Shown here one piece after another: positions 35,508-47,799 of a stretch of DNA of 64,000 nucleotides (within the stretch, counting starts at the first letter, position 1; each line of letters starts with the position of its first letter). Position numbers and translations under genes: made by a program. Under the pieces are notes generated by a model. That model was not told the origin of the DNA, did not search any database, and saw only the letters and a program-made list of their open reading frames with translations. The stretch is from Tricholoma matsutake. Lineage: Eukaryota; Basidiomycota; Agaricomycetes; Agaricales; Tricholomataceae. The DNA lies in NCBI GenBank assembly GCA_026075535.2, contig AP026544.2:9796001-9860000 (forward strand), written 5' to 3'.

Positions 35508-37381
35508 GGAAGCTTGTGGGTCGTTTTGCAGTCCACCTTTACAGACCTTCCTTTCTACCACACAATAATATGCGTCCGTACCTAGAAACGTGCGGCAGCT
35601 GTTGTAGTTTCTATATTGAAATTTTCCCAGTTTTAGATAGGTCGCATTGAATTTTACCAAGTTGCAATTTGTAGTCAGAATCTACTGGAATCTAACGGTT
35701 CCTCATGATGGCCACTGTTCATGCTAGCGATGAAGTGTAATGTCAAAGGTGGCGGGCCAAGGTCGTTTAGAATGTCGGAAAAACTGATCGCGCAAAATTG
35801 GTTGCTTCAATACATTCATTCCTGGCGGGCAACCACCGTTTGACACTCGAGGTAAAATTGTCGTTTGCATTCTCGAACGCTTCCCCGGCCCAAAGGCATG
35901 ATTTCAGGTCATAATGCAGGTGTTTGTACTTATGAAGCCTATTTCCTATTTCTGCTTTCCTGGGGTTCTTGGATTTTTTTTTTTTGCGCTTGCAAGTAGA
36001 GACTAAGTTGGTCATAGCCTTGATGCCCCCCCCCTCTTTGCCACCAGCACTTTCCCCCAACTTTGGCACCTTGTGGCGCCACGGTCTAGGAAAAATAACT
36101 AACTAAATAAATCCTTGCCCTTCACGGCGGTCCCACTCTGGACCCCGAGGATTTCAGACTTCGTTTCGACGCTAGGTTTCCGTTGTTCGTTGCGCGTTGT
36201 TCGGATAGACCTTTCTAGCCCGGTAGATGTGCTATCCACGATCTACTATTAATACATGGTATGTAAATGACAACCCGTCTGGCGCGAATCACCTACATGT
36301 GACTTGTCTTCCTCGCCACAGCGTCAACAGATTCCACAGGTGTCTGCAGCCTCTTGTGTTACCAATTAAACCAAAGTAGAAGCACAGAGATTTTATGATT
36401 TGTTCCCCAGCAGGAACCCCAATTTTAATAAATAATATCTGGACGGTCGGGTCATAAAGACTAAAAGCTAAAGAAAGAGTGATAGTCATCGGGATCGCGT
36501 GAGGTAGGGGCGGCCAATTGTTACCACACCTCTGAGATCTTTCAGAGTATGTATCTACTTGACTGCTATTTCCGTCTTGCTTGATGATTCCGCACCGCGA
36601 CTTTGAAAATGATGATATAACAAATTATGATTATCAGGTGAATTATGATGCGCAGAATGATGGGCTAGCCTCGAGCATAGGGACTGAATCTCAGCGGGAC
36701 CGCGAAGCTGTCAACACAACCACGCATTTGAGAAGTTAGTTGACAGTCTGGAACCGAGGACTGACTCCTCGCCGCATCGCCCACAATATTCCAAATCTAC
36801 TATTCTTCCCACCAGCGTGCGATTCTGAGTTGTTTTGAAATTTATGGGGAGACTCAGGTTAATGATATCAGATGGTGGATCCATCACTGTGAAGCTGTAA
36901 AAAATCGCAGCAGCCAATGGAACGAGTAGTACGCCGAGTCAAGTCTTTCATTAATCATAGACGCGGTGATTAGCTGTGCGCGCAAAATCCAAATATCTCT
37001 TTTCACGTCACAACTAATGTAGGAGACGGGGTGAATAAAAAAGTTGCGAAAGCGCTGCAACAAATCATCCCAGTGCATCAAGGTACGACAGTGATTTGTT
37101 CTCACATGTGTAAATTGACCATGTGTGTGTCCGTCGTCAAGTGAAGGCGTCATTCGAGGCTCAATAGGCATTAATTGACGTGTTTCAAGATACGACAGCG
37201 GCTTGCTGAGGGACGAGAAGTTTTTTATGGTGGCGAACTGTAAGATCCGAAGAGATTCCTTAAGTCCGATCGCATTGCAGGCGAAAAGTGGCTGAACGAA
37301 GAGGGCAATGAGGTGTGTAATCGTACCACAACTGTCGCACACAGAGAACCATCCTGAGCGTGTCGAAGTCAGTGTTGTTTG
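35508..37381. other. Intergenic; no supported gene
   Basis: This stretch has homopolymer runs (T near 35980, C near 36030) and short open segments on both strands. A minus-strand open stretch at 37342-36884 may include a late exon of the neighbouring membrane-protein gene, but I could not confirm it. Confidence 0.3.
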
Positions 37382-38301
37382 TCAGATAATGAGGCACGTG
37401 GTGGTTGCGCAGCGTACAGACCGATCAACGGAGATGATGAGTTCCATGATATGATAGGACGATAGACAATGGGTCTGAAACGAGGACAATGGATGTTTTC
37501 GCGGCATGGAGAACAAAGCCCAGCAGCCGAGCTGAATGAGTGAGAAAAACCAACAGAGCAAGAGTTTCAAGTATACGTAGAATTACCATCAATATCCTAG
37601 GTAATGTCGTGATCCATAACGTCTGTAGATATCCAAATCGAAGTTTGTCGAACATTTCGGACATAGGGAAACAGATCTTTGGAGGGCATCGCATGACGAA
37701 GAGAAAGGATCAGGAGAGCAGACACCTCAGATGCGATCGAGCTTAGCTAGGTCTTCTCAAGACCATCACGTGGCTTCGATGCATGGCAATCTCTACGTCA
37801 AGAACTGGGAAAAGTAGATCCCACGGTATGTATCCAAAACAAAAGGTTCTTCAAAACATGGTGATGGGAAATAGATGGCCCGCCCAGAAGGACTCCCGTC
37901 CGAAGGAATGGGGAAGAGTGGATCAAACCTGTCAAGTACTTACATACGACGGACACCCTGAGCCGCCTTGGGCCTGTGAGATATCCCAAGTAAGCAAAGT
38001 GCTAGGACATCCACTACAACCAGGTATGGAATGAGAAGGAGAATCGGCCAGCGGGTATCAAGGTGGCACCGCACACGAGTACGAATATAGCAAGCGCCAA
38101 GGGTGTCTGTAGGCTTGAAAAGATGAATTCCTCACGAAGTTCGCCGGAAGCCAATAAGAAAAGGTTGGTTAGGAAGCGGGAATCGATATTCCCATCAAGT
38201 CGAGCGCCCGAATACGCGCGAAATTCCGAGCCGTGGATCATTCCCGTCCGTATCCACTCCGAGTCCATAGGTACATACACGCGGTAACACACGTCGAACA
38301 T
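37382..38301 (-). CDS. Intron-rich membrane protein gene, incomplete model
   Basis: Reading leftwards, a segment from about 38110 to 37944 encodes a strong membrane helix (RWPILLLIPYLVVVDVLALC) and a basic loop, ending at a GTAAGT donor (37943). A short exon at about 37622-37587 (LWITTLPRILM) precedes a 55-nt intron (37586-37532, GTAATT..TTCAG), after which coding continues left. The hydrophobicity pattern suits the large group of Agaricomycete multipass membrane proteins of unknown function. The start is not settled: an ATG at 38301 opens a frame that must shift by splicing before the helix. It could be a live gene whose exons I cannot fully join, or a decayed copy. Confidence 0.35.
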
Positions 38302-39748
38302 GGTTCAATCAGTTTGATGAATGGCAATAAACATTGGGTACGAACCACGAGAATGGCCGCTCATTAAATGTTTGACTTGGCCGCGGAGGAGTTCTCGATC
38401 CTCAGTGTCTCAGTGTCACCGAACGCCGACGCTGAGCAGAGCATCGAAGTGTGAAGATAAGTACTATTCGTTGACTATTCGCAGAAGAAACCCCGATAAG
38501 GGATAGACTCGATGGCAGTCTGGTTGAGTTTTGAAGCCGAGTTAGCTGAAATGGTTGAAATGAAGATGAAGATGACTTCTTGATTGGATCACAGATGATG
38601 TCAAATCGTAAAATGCTGCTAGGAAAAATGAGTGCGGGTGAAATGATGCATGTTGCCGCGTGTGGGGTGACCCATTCCGCACCACGTCCTCTCCACAGGT
38701 GGAATGCATCATGGTTGTCCTCCAAATCAGGAAGATAGGATCATTCTGTGACCCACATGAATTTTGGAAAAACTTGTACGATTCTCTGAGATCAGCTGTG
38801 AGTCGAGCGTGAAACAAAGAAACTTACGCGGCGGATGGAGAGTTGTGATTGAGAAGCTACAGGGCCCAGGTGAAGTATCTGTACAGATTGCGGAGAAATC
38901 AAGATACAAAGGAAACGGGCGAAGATGAAGGCATACTGATCATCAGATGATGGCACTACGCGTTACTAAAGAAATGTTATTCGTTGCCCAAAGTCAGTGA
39001 TGAGAAAGTGTTCGCGGGAGAAATAAACATCTAGATATGATGAATGGTATCCATGCAGGGAGAGCGTAGAGTTTAGACTGTACTATTGTTGCAGGCTGTC
39101 GTGCAAGTATGTATAACAGGAATTATGTAAGAGAACGGATGAGTGGGTTGTACGGACGTTTCGGACTTGAAAACATGCTCTGAGACGGATGTGACTGAAA
39201 AATCAAATTTCCCGATCAGAAGGAAAGATGGAATTCGACTGATCGACGTCGACGGCTGGAGTCGGCTGGCCATCGTGCTGTGCAAGTGCTGTGCAAGTGC
39301 AGTGTTGGTGAGAAGAATAATCCTGAAATGCGTCATAGTGTACGGCAGTCCTACATGTGGTCAATCATGTCAGCGCGGGTTGCTCGGAGTTAGAAGGCTT
39401 GGCCAGACGACGCCAAGGATTGAGAAAAAGAGACTTGTAGAGTTACTGGGACATGATAATGGAGAACTAGAGACTAGGATATTGAGTTGTATTGAATGAA
39501 GATTGTTAAGGATATAGATACAGGGTTGACGCGGGGGTCCAAAGGGGAGAAAGGTACAACCGCCGCGTGTGTTTGTTTGGTTACGACTCTGTTGTGTTGG
39601 TCCCCGTCAGCGCGGTTCGGCAGAGGGATGCCGAAAACTGGACTGAAGGACTTGCGAGTCCTTAGTTTATCTTGTTCTCCCCAACATCCCACTTTCAAAA
39701 AGACGATCTTCTTACCGGCGTGTTTATCTTTTACTTCAAGGAGCAGTC
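38302..39748. other. Intergenic region upstream of the MADS-box gene
   Basis: No convincing gene is seen. CpG is normal. The last ~100 bases before the ATG at 39749 are pyrimidine-rich (CTTGTTCTCCCCAACATCCC), typical of a fungal promoter or leader. Confidence 0.35.
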
Positions 39749-41671
39749 ATGGGCAGGAGAAAAATTGAGATTCAACCTATCACGGTAAGTCGCCCCTTTT
39801 TAGCTCAATTAATTTTCGCTCGCTTAAGCTAGTTGGTCTGTGCTATTCTCGTCTTCAACGACCTTCATCCCCCCAACCTACTGCATGTAACTTTGCATAC
39901 TCAAATCTCCACATCAATGGCAATGCCATCCTATGACCTCGGTTATACTTAGCATGAGCGTAACCGTTCAGTTACCTTTCTGAAGGTACGTCCACGATCA
40001 ATTATTTTGACATTTTTCATCTATTTTTGACACTTATGTCTTGGCATTATTATCTTCGTCATATTATTATCCACAGCGTAAGAACGGGCTGTTTAAGAAG
40101 GCATACGAACTAGGAGTACTTTGCTCTGTCGATGTAGCTGTTATTATCTTCGGTATGTCCTACAGAGAAACATTGTCGACTTTTACATATACTGATGCTG
40201 TACTATTTTTACTTTCCAGAGGAACGACCAGGTCATCAACGCAAATTATATCAGTATTGCTCCTCAGACGTCCAAAGTATTGTTCAGCAACATCTGCGAG
40301 TACGTTACTTATCATCTCGTTAATTATGTCTCAGAATTTTTTATTTCATTGCATCACAGCATGATGGTGAAAGAGACACTCGTGGTCCTGGTGATTTCTC
40401 TGGTATCGCTTCCGCAAAGAACGACGATGGAGGTGATGCGGACGAGGATGACGGAGAAGAGGATGACGACGATATTCCCTCCACCAAGAAGCGAACTAGG
40501 GGCGAGACTTCCAGTATTGCGAAACTCAGGCCCCCTCATGCGCAAGATAATATGATGGATGCCGATGTACTTGTCATCTTTCTCTTGTTTATCTCATCCC
40601 CGCTGATTGGTCCGATTTTAAAAGATGGATTATAACTCTCGGCTTTCACACAACCACGCACAATCTTCATTTGGTATACCTCACTCCATCGCCCACGCGA
40701 TCTCCTCCCACCACACCTCCCATTCTTCTCATCCAATGTCGAGCGACCGCCTACGGCCGGCACGGCAGTACCAGAACAAGCCGACCAAACTAGAAATGCA
40801 CGATCATGGCGTGGGAGCAAGAGGACATGGGCACAACACCGAAGACCCCAACGCTATCGGCGGCGGAAATGAATACACTTTCCCTCCCCCTTCGTCGTCC
40901 TCTTTCCGGCATCCCCAACACCCTCATTCCACATCACCCTCTGCTTCATCACTTCATCAGGTGTCCTATGGAAACCCGCAATACAATCAGGGTACTTTTT
41001 TCTCCGGCGCACCAACCCAGCCCGTCCAACCCTCGTCTTTCATGCATTCCCAAAGCGAGATGTCTTCTTCCCGGGCACGTAGTTTCACCAGCCCCGCCGG
41101 AAGTACTGCGTTCTCACCCCAATCGCGCACTCGTCCCTCCACTACCACAAGCGGCGGGGGTGGTACAGGTGATATCCTAGCCGCATACCTGGACACTGAT
41201 CCTTCCAATACTAGGAGGCCATCAGGTGGACCGGGGGCTGGAGGTCCAGCAACCAGTGCATTCGGCATCGACTGGCCTGGACATTCGTCTTCGAGTGGCG
41301 CCTCAACGACGAGTCCTTCTACGGCGACCAGCACTAGTTCAGTCCCGGGTAATCCCGGATCACATTGGTTAGATTTCTTATCGGGGAACGGGAACGCACC
41401 CCCAGCTGCTCAAGGACATGCACAGTCGAATTCCACAACCTCCACGCCTGTCCCACCGTCTGTTCCTCGCACGGCTTCAAATACGCCGAAACTATCACCT
41501 ACCCAGAGCATGGGCTGGGCTCCGCAACAGCGCTCACGGCCTGATCCTTCAGCCAGCGTGCGCAATTCTGGTGTGACCAGGAGTGCGAGCGGTGAAGGTG
41601 TGTCAATTGATGTGGAACAATTGTTTGGTGGAGGTGCTGCAAGGGCTGGAGAGGTGAAGAAAGAGGGATGA
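39749..41671 (+). CDS. MADS-box transcription factor, MEF2/Rlm1 type (492 aa)
   Basis: Six exons: 39749-39784, 39953-39985, 40077-40152, 40220-40299, 40360-40566 and 40625-41671. All introns are GT..AG and the frames join. The N terminus is a complete MADS domain ([12 protein letters not shown], then [11 protein letters not shown], then [16 protein letters not shown] and VDVAVIIF, residues 1-57). It is of the MEF2/Rlm1 rather than SRF/Mcm1 type, judged by the GRRKIEIQ start. Three introns cut the DNA-binding domain. Residues about 95-115 are an acidic Asp/Glu run, followed by a KKRTRG basic patch. The C-terminal 350 residues are Ser/Pro/Thr/His-rich and disordered, as in activation regions. 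Yeast Rlm1 acts downstream of the cell-wall-integrity MAP kinase. A similar role is inferred, not shown. Confidence 0.93.
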
Positions 41672-42548
41672 ATGTCTTTAGGGTTTGTCGCGTAACGCGA
41701 AAACCCCTCACGTCACCTTTTTCTCCTTGTTGTGCCCATCCTTAGAGGGAACTTCTTCCGTGCCGCTGAGTTGGGCTGCTCGTCTCCATTTAGTTTTGAA
41801 TCATGGACTTGAGCAACGCTGGACGATGTAATATTCGAGGACCGGGCTTGCGTGATATATATAGTATTCGTCCATACTCTAGATTTAGTGTCCCTGTCCA
41901 CAGTATCTCTCCTATCATTTATGTAGTATAACGTTGTAAGTTGGGTAATGCAACATCCGCGTTGTCTGTATCAGCTCACCAATATTCGCATTTATCGGTC
42001 TCCGGCCGCCTAAACATTCAGGATCATGTGACGAGTTCGAAAAAAACAGAAACCGAGACGACAGGCTCAACTCAAAAAATCCGGATTTTGACTTTTTCTC
42101 AGAACAAACATGCCAGGTTCTTCGGAAGCTGCGAAGCGACCCGTCGGTCGCCCAAAAAGGGTCATGAAATGATGCAGGAAACCTCCAAAAGGGTGGTGGT
42201 CCTCTAGGAAACCAGAGCCGGAGACAACGAAACGACCCTTGACCCTTGAGTGAGATTCAATGATCTTGACTGATATATTTCATTCATTTCCTCCTTGCAA
42301 CACAGCCGTTGTCGTCGTGTGACCCTGATGACGGCGATAGCAACACGCGTCACGGTGGCAGTTAGGGACCAGGGTTTCCAACTGCCATACGGAGGTGGTG
42401 CAAGCAAGCTCAGGCACTTCCACTCCCATCACGTCTCCTCAGCCTGAGCTTGAGAGACGACATGCGCAGGATACGCCCTGATGCCGCAGAAGGTGCCGAC
42501 GCGGGCGGTTAAGTCATCCCACAACCCACCTGTACCAACTTTGCCCAG
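41672..42548. other. 3' region of the MADS gene and upstream of the next gene
   Basis: No gene is seen. A possible extra upstream exon of the next gene ends at about 42508 (ATGCCGCAGAAGGTGCCG, then GTTAAGT..CCCAG), in phase, but the intron would be only about 41 nt. Confidence 0.3.
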
Positions 42549-43408
42549 ATGCGGGGGGGGCAAATGTCGTATGAGACGTCAATGGTCGGTGGAGGAGCAG
42601 GTGGTGTGCGGGAGCCGATCCACGCACCGGTAAGTTCTTTTGTTGTTGTTTTTTTCTCTTGGGTTTGCTGCTCACTTTTTTTTGGCAATTCTACCAGATT
42701 TTGTTGATACTCACAGATCAACATCTTGCGGGGTCGCGCCGCCTGTCGACAAACCCAAGCTTTCACCCGGCAATGGCGGCGGAGTGTGTGAGAGGGGTGA
42801 GCGAGGTTGCGGATGGAGGCTCGGGTCAGGTTAGAGTCGGCGAGTGGAGGGAGGGAGGGGACACTGATAGCCTCGTTGACTGTACACCAGCCACGGACGT
42901 GTTGGACGTGGACGGGGCTGCCAAATGGCAGGATGGCTCAACATCGAAGACGGTATGCTTTGTCCCACTCTCTGCTTGCTGATTCCCTTCGCTAATGGAT
43001 GCCCCCTTGTGTTTGTCAGGCATGCCTTCATCTCGACAGGGGCCCGCCCACTGCAGCTGCCCATCCACTCGGGGGATTGAAGCTGGGAGAGCAGGCGCAT
43101 GTGTGGTCGCCGCCAAAGGGGTTGGGCTTGGGTTGTGGCATTGGAGCAGGAGGAACTGTAGCAGGTATATATGCCAGCTGCATTCCAGAGCAATTTTCTC
43201 ATTGTCACCCTGTCAAATAGAGGTGGGGACATGCAATGTGGATGACAATGAGGACGTTGGTTACTTACTTAGCAGTGATGGTGCAGATGGCACTAGTAGC
43301 AGTCTCGATGCAGACGTTGTCGAAGTAGTACCTGACAGTGAGGAGTTGGAGCCAGGGGATAGCTCCATCCTACCCAATAAGCACGAGAGGTCCGTGATGC
43401 CCGACTGA
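42549..43408 (+). CDS. Four-exon hypothetical protein (222 aa)
   Basis: The exons are 42549-42629, 42698-42952, 43020-43164 and 43221-43408. The introns are 68, 67 and 56 nt (GTAAGT, GTATGC and GTATAT donors; CAG, CAG and TAG acceptors), and the frame is kept at each junction. The start is MRGGQMSYE. The N-terminal part is Gly-rich and the middle is polar, followed by a Gly-rich LGLGCGIGAGGTV segment at the third junction. The last exon is acidic and Ser/Asp-rich (SSDGADGTSSS, VVPDSEELEPGD). I see no known domain and do not recognise the family. Four consistent splice sites support a real gene; the upstream limit is uncertain. Confidence 0.55.
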
Positions 43409-44199
43409 TTGACGCAGACACCCGCAAGCGACTGGTTCGTGAAATTAGGTTGAACCCTCCAGGATCCCTACGTGCTATAAAGTAAACATGTTCTTTGATG
43501 GGGCCATGTCCCCATTCTTCCATTCGCAAGACAAGTTTCAATTGACTCCTGCCAGTGAAGATTTCTATCTGCCATGTTACTTATGTATGGATCCCCCCAC
43601 CTGCTTGCTGGCCATATTGCCTGTCTATCCTGCTGCTTGGCTGGGTGCGAGGGCAAGAAAGGAACTACCATCTTCCTCCAGGCTAGGGGATAGTGGCTTG
43701 TTCACCTTGATCAGTGCATCTTCATCAGGCCACTACCATGCCTGCATTCAACCCGATTGCAAGAAGACATACCAAAGTGGTCCCGGACATTGCTCAGTGC
43801 TCTCCCCCATTCAGTGTTCATGCATTTCACCCACCACCTCACATACCATGGTAGGATCACCAACAACCTTGCTGCTTTCCTTTGTGACTGCCTTTTGTAT
43901 TGCATGGGCCCAGACCCCCTTCTGAACATGATCAGAACATGATCAGAACACACCACATTTGTTGCTATGAGCTCCTGAAATTGCAATAACCTTGAGCTTG
44001 TTTATGCTCATTTGCACTCCTCTGGACAGCTTCTTCTCACCGACTTCCAACTGTTCAGTTCCTTTGATGATTGAGATGGGTTTGTACCAAGTGCAAATTA
44101 CTTTTGGACTGTCTATGTCAAATTCATTACAGCTCATGGCACCTGTGATGGACCAATATGTGGGAATGCTCCCAAACTGTGGTCTGCGATTGGAGACAC
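43409..44199. other. No recognisable gene; edge of the decayed gypsy
   Basis: Open stretches here show no motifs. CpG falls sharply compared with the gene island, and the decayed gypsy coding sequence starts to the right. Confidence 0.35.
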
Positions 44200-45480
44200 T
44201 AATAATTTCTCATCACCAACTCTACCATCGATGTCTAGCAGCCAGTGTATTATGATGTAACCAGACAATCTCTCATTGCAATTCTTGATTTCTCGGTACA
44301 TACACCTTCCCTCAGAATAATGTCAACCCTTGTTCCTCTGCCCATTCATCTCCTTTAATGTTACCTTTCTTCCCTCCTTTCATAGCTTTCACAGCTTCCA
44401 CTACTTCATCATCCATCTCTGAGCATTGTCTAATTTTAGACAACATTTCCATTTCCAAGCTATCTATTAATAGATCCCCCTGGTGCATAGCGTGAATGTG
44501 AAAGTATTCAGGTTTGAGTAGCATAACATTTGTATTGTCCTCTGCCTCCCTTTTGTGATCAATATGTCTGGATAATCCATCTGCTTTCCTCAGTAAGCTT
44601 CCTGCTTTATGGATCAGGTGGAAATTGAAACACTATAGGAATGGCACCCAATGCGCTTGTTGGCTATTAAGCTTTTTGGTGGACATGAAGTATTGCAGAT
44701 TCTGGTGATCCATCCAGATCTTGATCGGATGTGTTGCTCCCTCCAAATAATGTCTCCATGCCTCCAATGCTCATATTATTCCCAACATCTTTTTGTCATG
44801 CACATCCATAAGGGCAACCTCAGCCTCTAGCAAAGGGAAATCCGAAGTTAAAATTATACTACATATTACAGGGATTGGGGACACACCTAGCAAAGGGAAA
44901 TCTGAAGAGAAAACTTTAAGGATCCCTTTTCTGATGCCCAGTATATGTGAAGATGACAAAAATCGCCAAATGACATCATACCAAGGGGTAGATGTTGGAA
45001 GGGGTGTTCTGCCTCTAAATATAAAACTGTCAACATGCACAAACATGATAGAAAGGGAAATTAGTAATAAAATCTGGAAAAATCATAGAAAATGAAGAAT
45101 AGAAGGAAATGAAGTGAGGAAAAATATAGAACAAACGTAAAAAAATAGGAGAAACACACAGGGCACCCCCCTAGTCCCCCTAGTCCCCTTACAACATCAT
45201 AATTCCTTTCCACATCATTCAGTCCTCAGGATAAATAGGCACAAGCATGCCATTTGTCATCTTTGCATAGCATTGATAATACTGCTCCAGTAACAAAGTC
45301 AGATGTGTCTGATTCCACCCATAAAGGGCACATGAAATCTACTGGGGCTAATATTGGTCCCTCCATGAACTTCCTCTTTTTTTTAAAAAAAAACCTATTT
45401 ATTCTCCTTTGTGGCACACCATATGCATGAGACTAAATATGTACAGTAGTAAAGCTTCTTGGTGTCTTCTCCAAAAGAAA
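44200..45480 (-). pseudogene. Decayed Ty3/gypsy pol (RNase H to integrase zinc finger)
   Basis: Reading leftwards, an RNase H start (PLWVESDTSDFVTGAVLS, about 45345-45290) runs into NYDV. It is interrupted by the 387-bp element 45193-44807 and resumes as VHDKKMLGI and [21 protein letters not shown] linker follows, then SEMDDEVVEAVKAM, DEWAEEQGLTLF and a remnant of the integrase zinc-binding region (VWLHHNTLAARH). Several stops interrupt it. The order and motifs are those of agaric Ty3/gypsy elements. No LTR could be assigned. Confidence 0.8.
44807..45193 (-). mobile_element. 387-bp non-autonomous insertion, probable solo LTR (copy 2)
   Basis: It is the same family as 27625-28047, in opposite orientation. 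In element orientation it starts TGTAAGGGGACTAGG and ends GCCCTTATG. It is flanked by the exact 5-bp duplication GATGT (window ACATC at 44802-44806 and 45194-45198). Removing the element and one repeat restores the gypsy reading Asn-Tyr-Asp-Val-His-Asp-Lys, which fixes the ends. Confidence 0.88.
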
Positions 45481-46400
45481 TTTCTTTGTCATCTGCTTGA
45501 AGAGACCACATCATGGATCTATCATCTTGAGTACTGCCAGTGCTAAAATAAGTGGTGCCAGGACTGTGAATAAGGTATGGTGTGTGTGTTGACCATTGTG
45601 CATTATATCTCTCTAAGCTAGTGTTTCAAGGTCCAGTCTATAGGACCAAGAATAACCATAGGACCAAACTGAACCAAAGCTTGTTCCAGTCTTTTTTTTG
45701 GTTGTGGTTGCCCCCATTTTGGGTCAGTGTGGTTGCCAGTTGCATCATTTTGTAAATATTTGAAAACTGTTCAAAGACTGGTTGCAACTGGTCTTCTTGC
45801 AGTATGTAAGATGTACTATATACATGCTTAAAAGTAAGTAAACAGAACTAATATAAGTACTGATTATAACTACTTATAATACAATTGAATGTAGTGGGAT
45901 AAGCCCTGGTAGAAAAGCAGTCACTTGGTGGGTACTTATATACCCTGTGGCTGTGCAGAGACCATGTGGTCATGTGCTCCTAAAAAAAGAAAAGTTGCAC
46001 CATTTGCCCCATGACAACAAACCACTCCCATGACTCCAATCCCATCCACCACCACCATTAATGCATACACCCCACCTCCCCAAAGCACCACGAACAAATG
46101 AACACAAAGCAGACAGTCCAAATGATGCTAGTCATTGTTTGGGCCATTGAGTATGTTTTTTTAGTCTAGTCTTTTTTCTTTACTAACTATCTTTTTCTTA
46201 GTTTCTTACCATTTCCTAATGACATCACCTAGCCACAATGGTATGCACTGAGGCCCACTGAACCCCACCTGTGCCTTACATCACTGCTGCAAGCCTCTGT
46301 TCACAGGGTGGCAATGGATACCAGGGTCCAGACAGCAGCAGCAGCCAGGGACAATGGCTGATGCCACATCACTGGACCACCAACTCACCTATGAGCCACT
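45481..46400. other. No recognisable gene
   Basis: AT-rich decayed sequence with short open stretches only. GGACCAA-type words around 45640-45740 recur in inverse near 46990-47110 (ACTGGTTGTGGTCC), suggesting a broken inverted pair. Confidence 0.3.
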
Positions 46401-46539
46401 GCTTGTAGGGAGCAATGGTAGTGCTGATGATGAATGACAACACATGCAGGGAGGTGCCCATGAATGACAGGGAGGGGTTAATGGACAACAGGGAGGGGGG
46501 AGTGAATAATGATGCAAACAGGGGGGTGACATCAGGCAA

Positions 46540-46690
46540 TGCTGAGAACATGACAGATGACAGTGAGGGGACGACAAACAACAATGTGGGGACAGCAAAT
46601 GACAATGCAGGGACAACAAATGACAATGACAACACAGGGACGACTCACCACAATGCAGGGACAACTAACAACAATGCGAATGGGGGGTTA
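46540..46690. repeat. Minisatellite, GGGACRACAAAYRACAATG units
   Basis: Variants of a 20-30 base unit (GGGACAACAAATGACAATGCA) recur five to six times. The plus strand stays open and reads as a Gly-Thr-Thr-Asn-Asp-Asn-type repeat, but no gene context supports translation. Confidence 0.7.
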
Positions 46691-47170
46691 TGACATATGA
46701 TGAGGCCAACCACAATGAATTCTGGTGGATGACATATGACACCCCATGACACCCCACTCTAACCTGTGGGGTGTTTCATTTCATTCTTTTTTCTTTTGTT
46801 GTGATGAACACCTGCACCTTGCAGGTGCAGGCATTGTTTTTTTTCTTTTTTTTTTTCTATTAGTAACACCCCCACTGCTGTAAGCACCTGCTGACAGGGT
46901 GGATGTAATTAGTTTTATTGAGTATATAATTTAATTTAATTACACTAGAGAACATTGTAGTAAAACCCATCAGAACCAGTTTTTTGAGGGCGACCAAACC
47001 AAATAGGACCAGTCCTATTTGTTTCAGTTGTGGTCCTCCAGTTGTGGACAATGGTTTGGACTGGTTGTGGTCCCTGGTTGCCCCTTTGGGGGTCAAAAAA
47101 CCAGACTGAACTAGACCTTAAAACACTACTCTAAGCTCTGCCCCTCTGTTCTTTCTATAATGTTGGTAGT

Positions 47171-47580
47171 TTACTGAAAGTGCTGTGCTGTCTCCCTGTA
47201 TCCACAATATACTGGTTTGAGTGGGCCACTGCTAGAGGCATGGCAGGTCTGAGTTCTCAACAGCTCTGATATACAACACTGATGTTGTGTTTCTTGAATG
47301 GTTTGTAGACATGTCAGAGACATGATCAAAGTGTCCTTCATATTCTGTTTGTTGTCCTGTGGCAATTCCATCATGATGCCATACCATGCCATCAGATGTG
47401 ATGATACAAGCTGTAAAGTGGTCATTGTGGTGGTATATTACACCTCTGAGCTCATATGTAGTATGTTGCCCATTTCTCTGTGTTATGTTCAATGACTTTG
47501 TCAGCAATGTAGTGTGCCCTGAAAGGTCAAATGCTAACATGGTAGGAAAATTAAGGAACATGTGTGTTCTTATCAAATGT
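47171..47580 (-). pseudogene. Fragment resembling a ubiquitin C-terminal hydrolase (USP) domain
   Basis: On the minus strand an open stretch of about 115 codons carries YELRGVIYHHNDHFTACI and then GMVWHHDGIATG. The pattern Y-x-L-x-G-V-I-Y-H..HF-x-A is the C-terminal histidine box of USP-type deubiquitinases, in which the His of HF is catalytic. No cysteine box is visible upstream, so only the C-terminal part remains. Agaricomycete genomes have similar stand-alone or transposon-linked domains. It has no clear start codon and is followed by a stop and frame change near 47232. Function of the fragment is unlikely. Confidence 0.5.
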
Positions 47581-47799
47581 TGATTACAAGAATGACAATG
47601 GGATGAGGATTGAACAGATAAGTTGTCAATGAAATTTTGGAGGGTGGGAAATGGGGTTAATATTGTTGGCAGCTGAAAGCAGACATTTCTGCTTGTTGCA
47701 CATCATGACCATTGGGGCAATGCATTGATGATGTTGTAACAGGTTGGGAAGAGGCCAACATATAGTCAAATATATTTTGGACACCAGTGAATGCTCCCC

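Noticed and set aside
41941..42207. 88-codon plus-strand open frame between the MADS gene and the four-exon gene
   Set aside because: It starts at TTG, not ATG, and has no recognisable features.
43488..43925. 145-codon plus-strand open frame after the four-exon gene
   Set aside because: There is no domain, the composition is CpG-poor like the decayed flank, and neither a start context nor splicing supports it.
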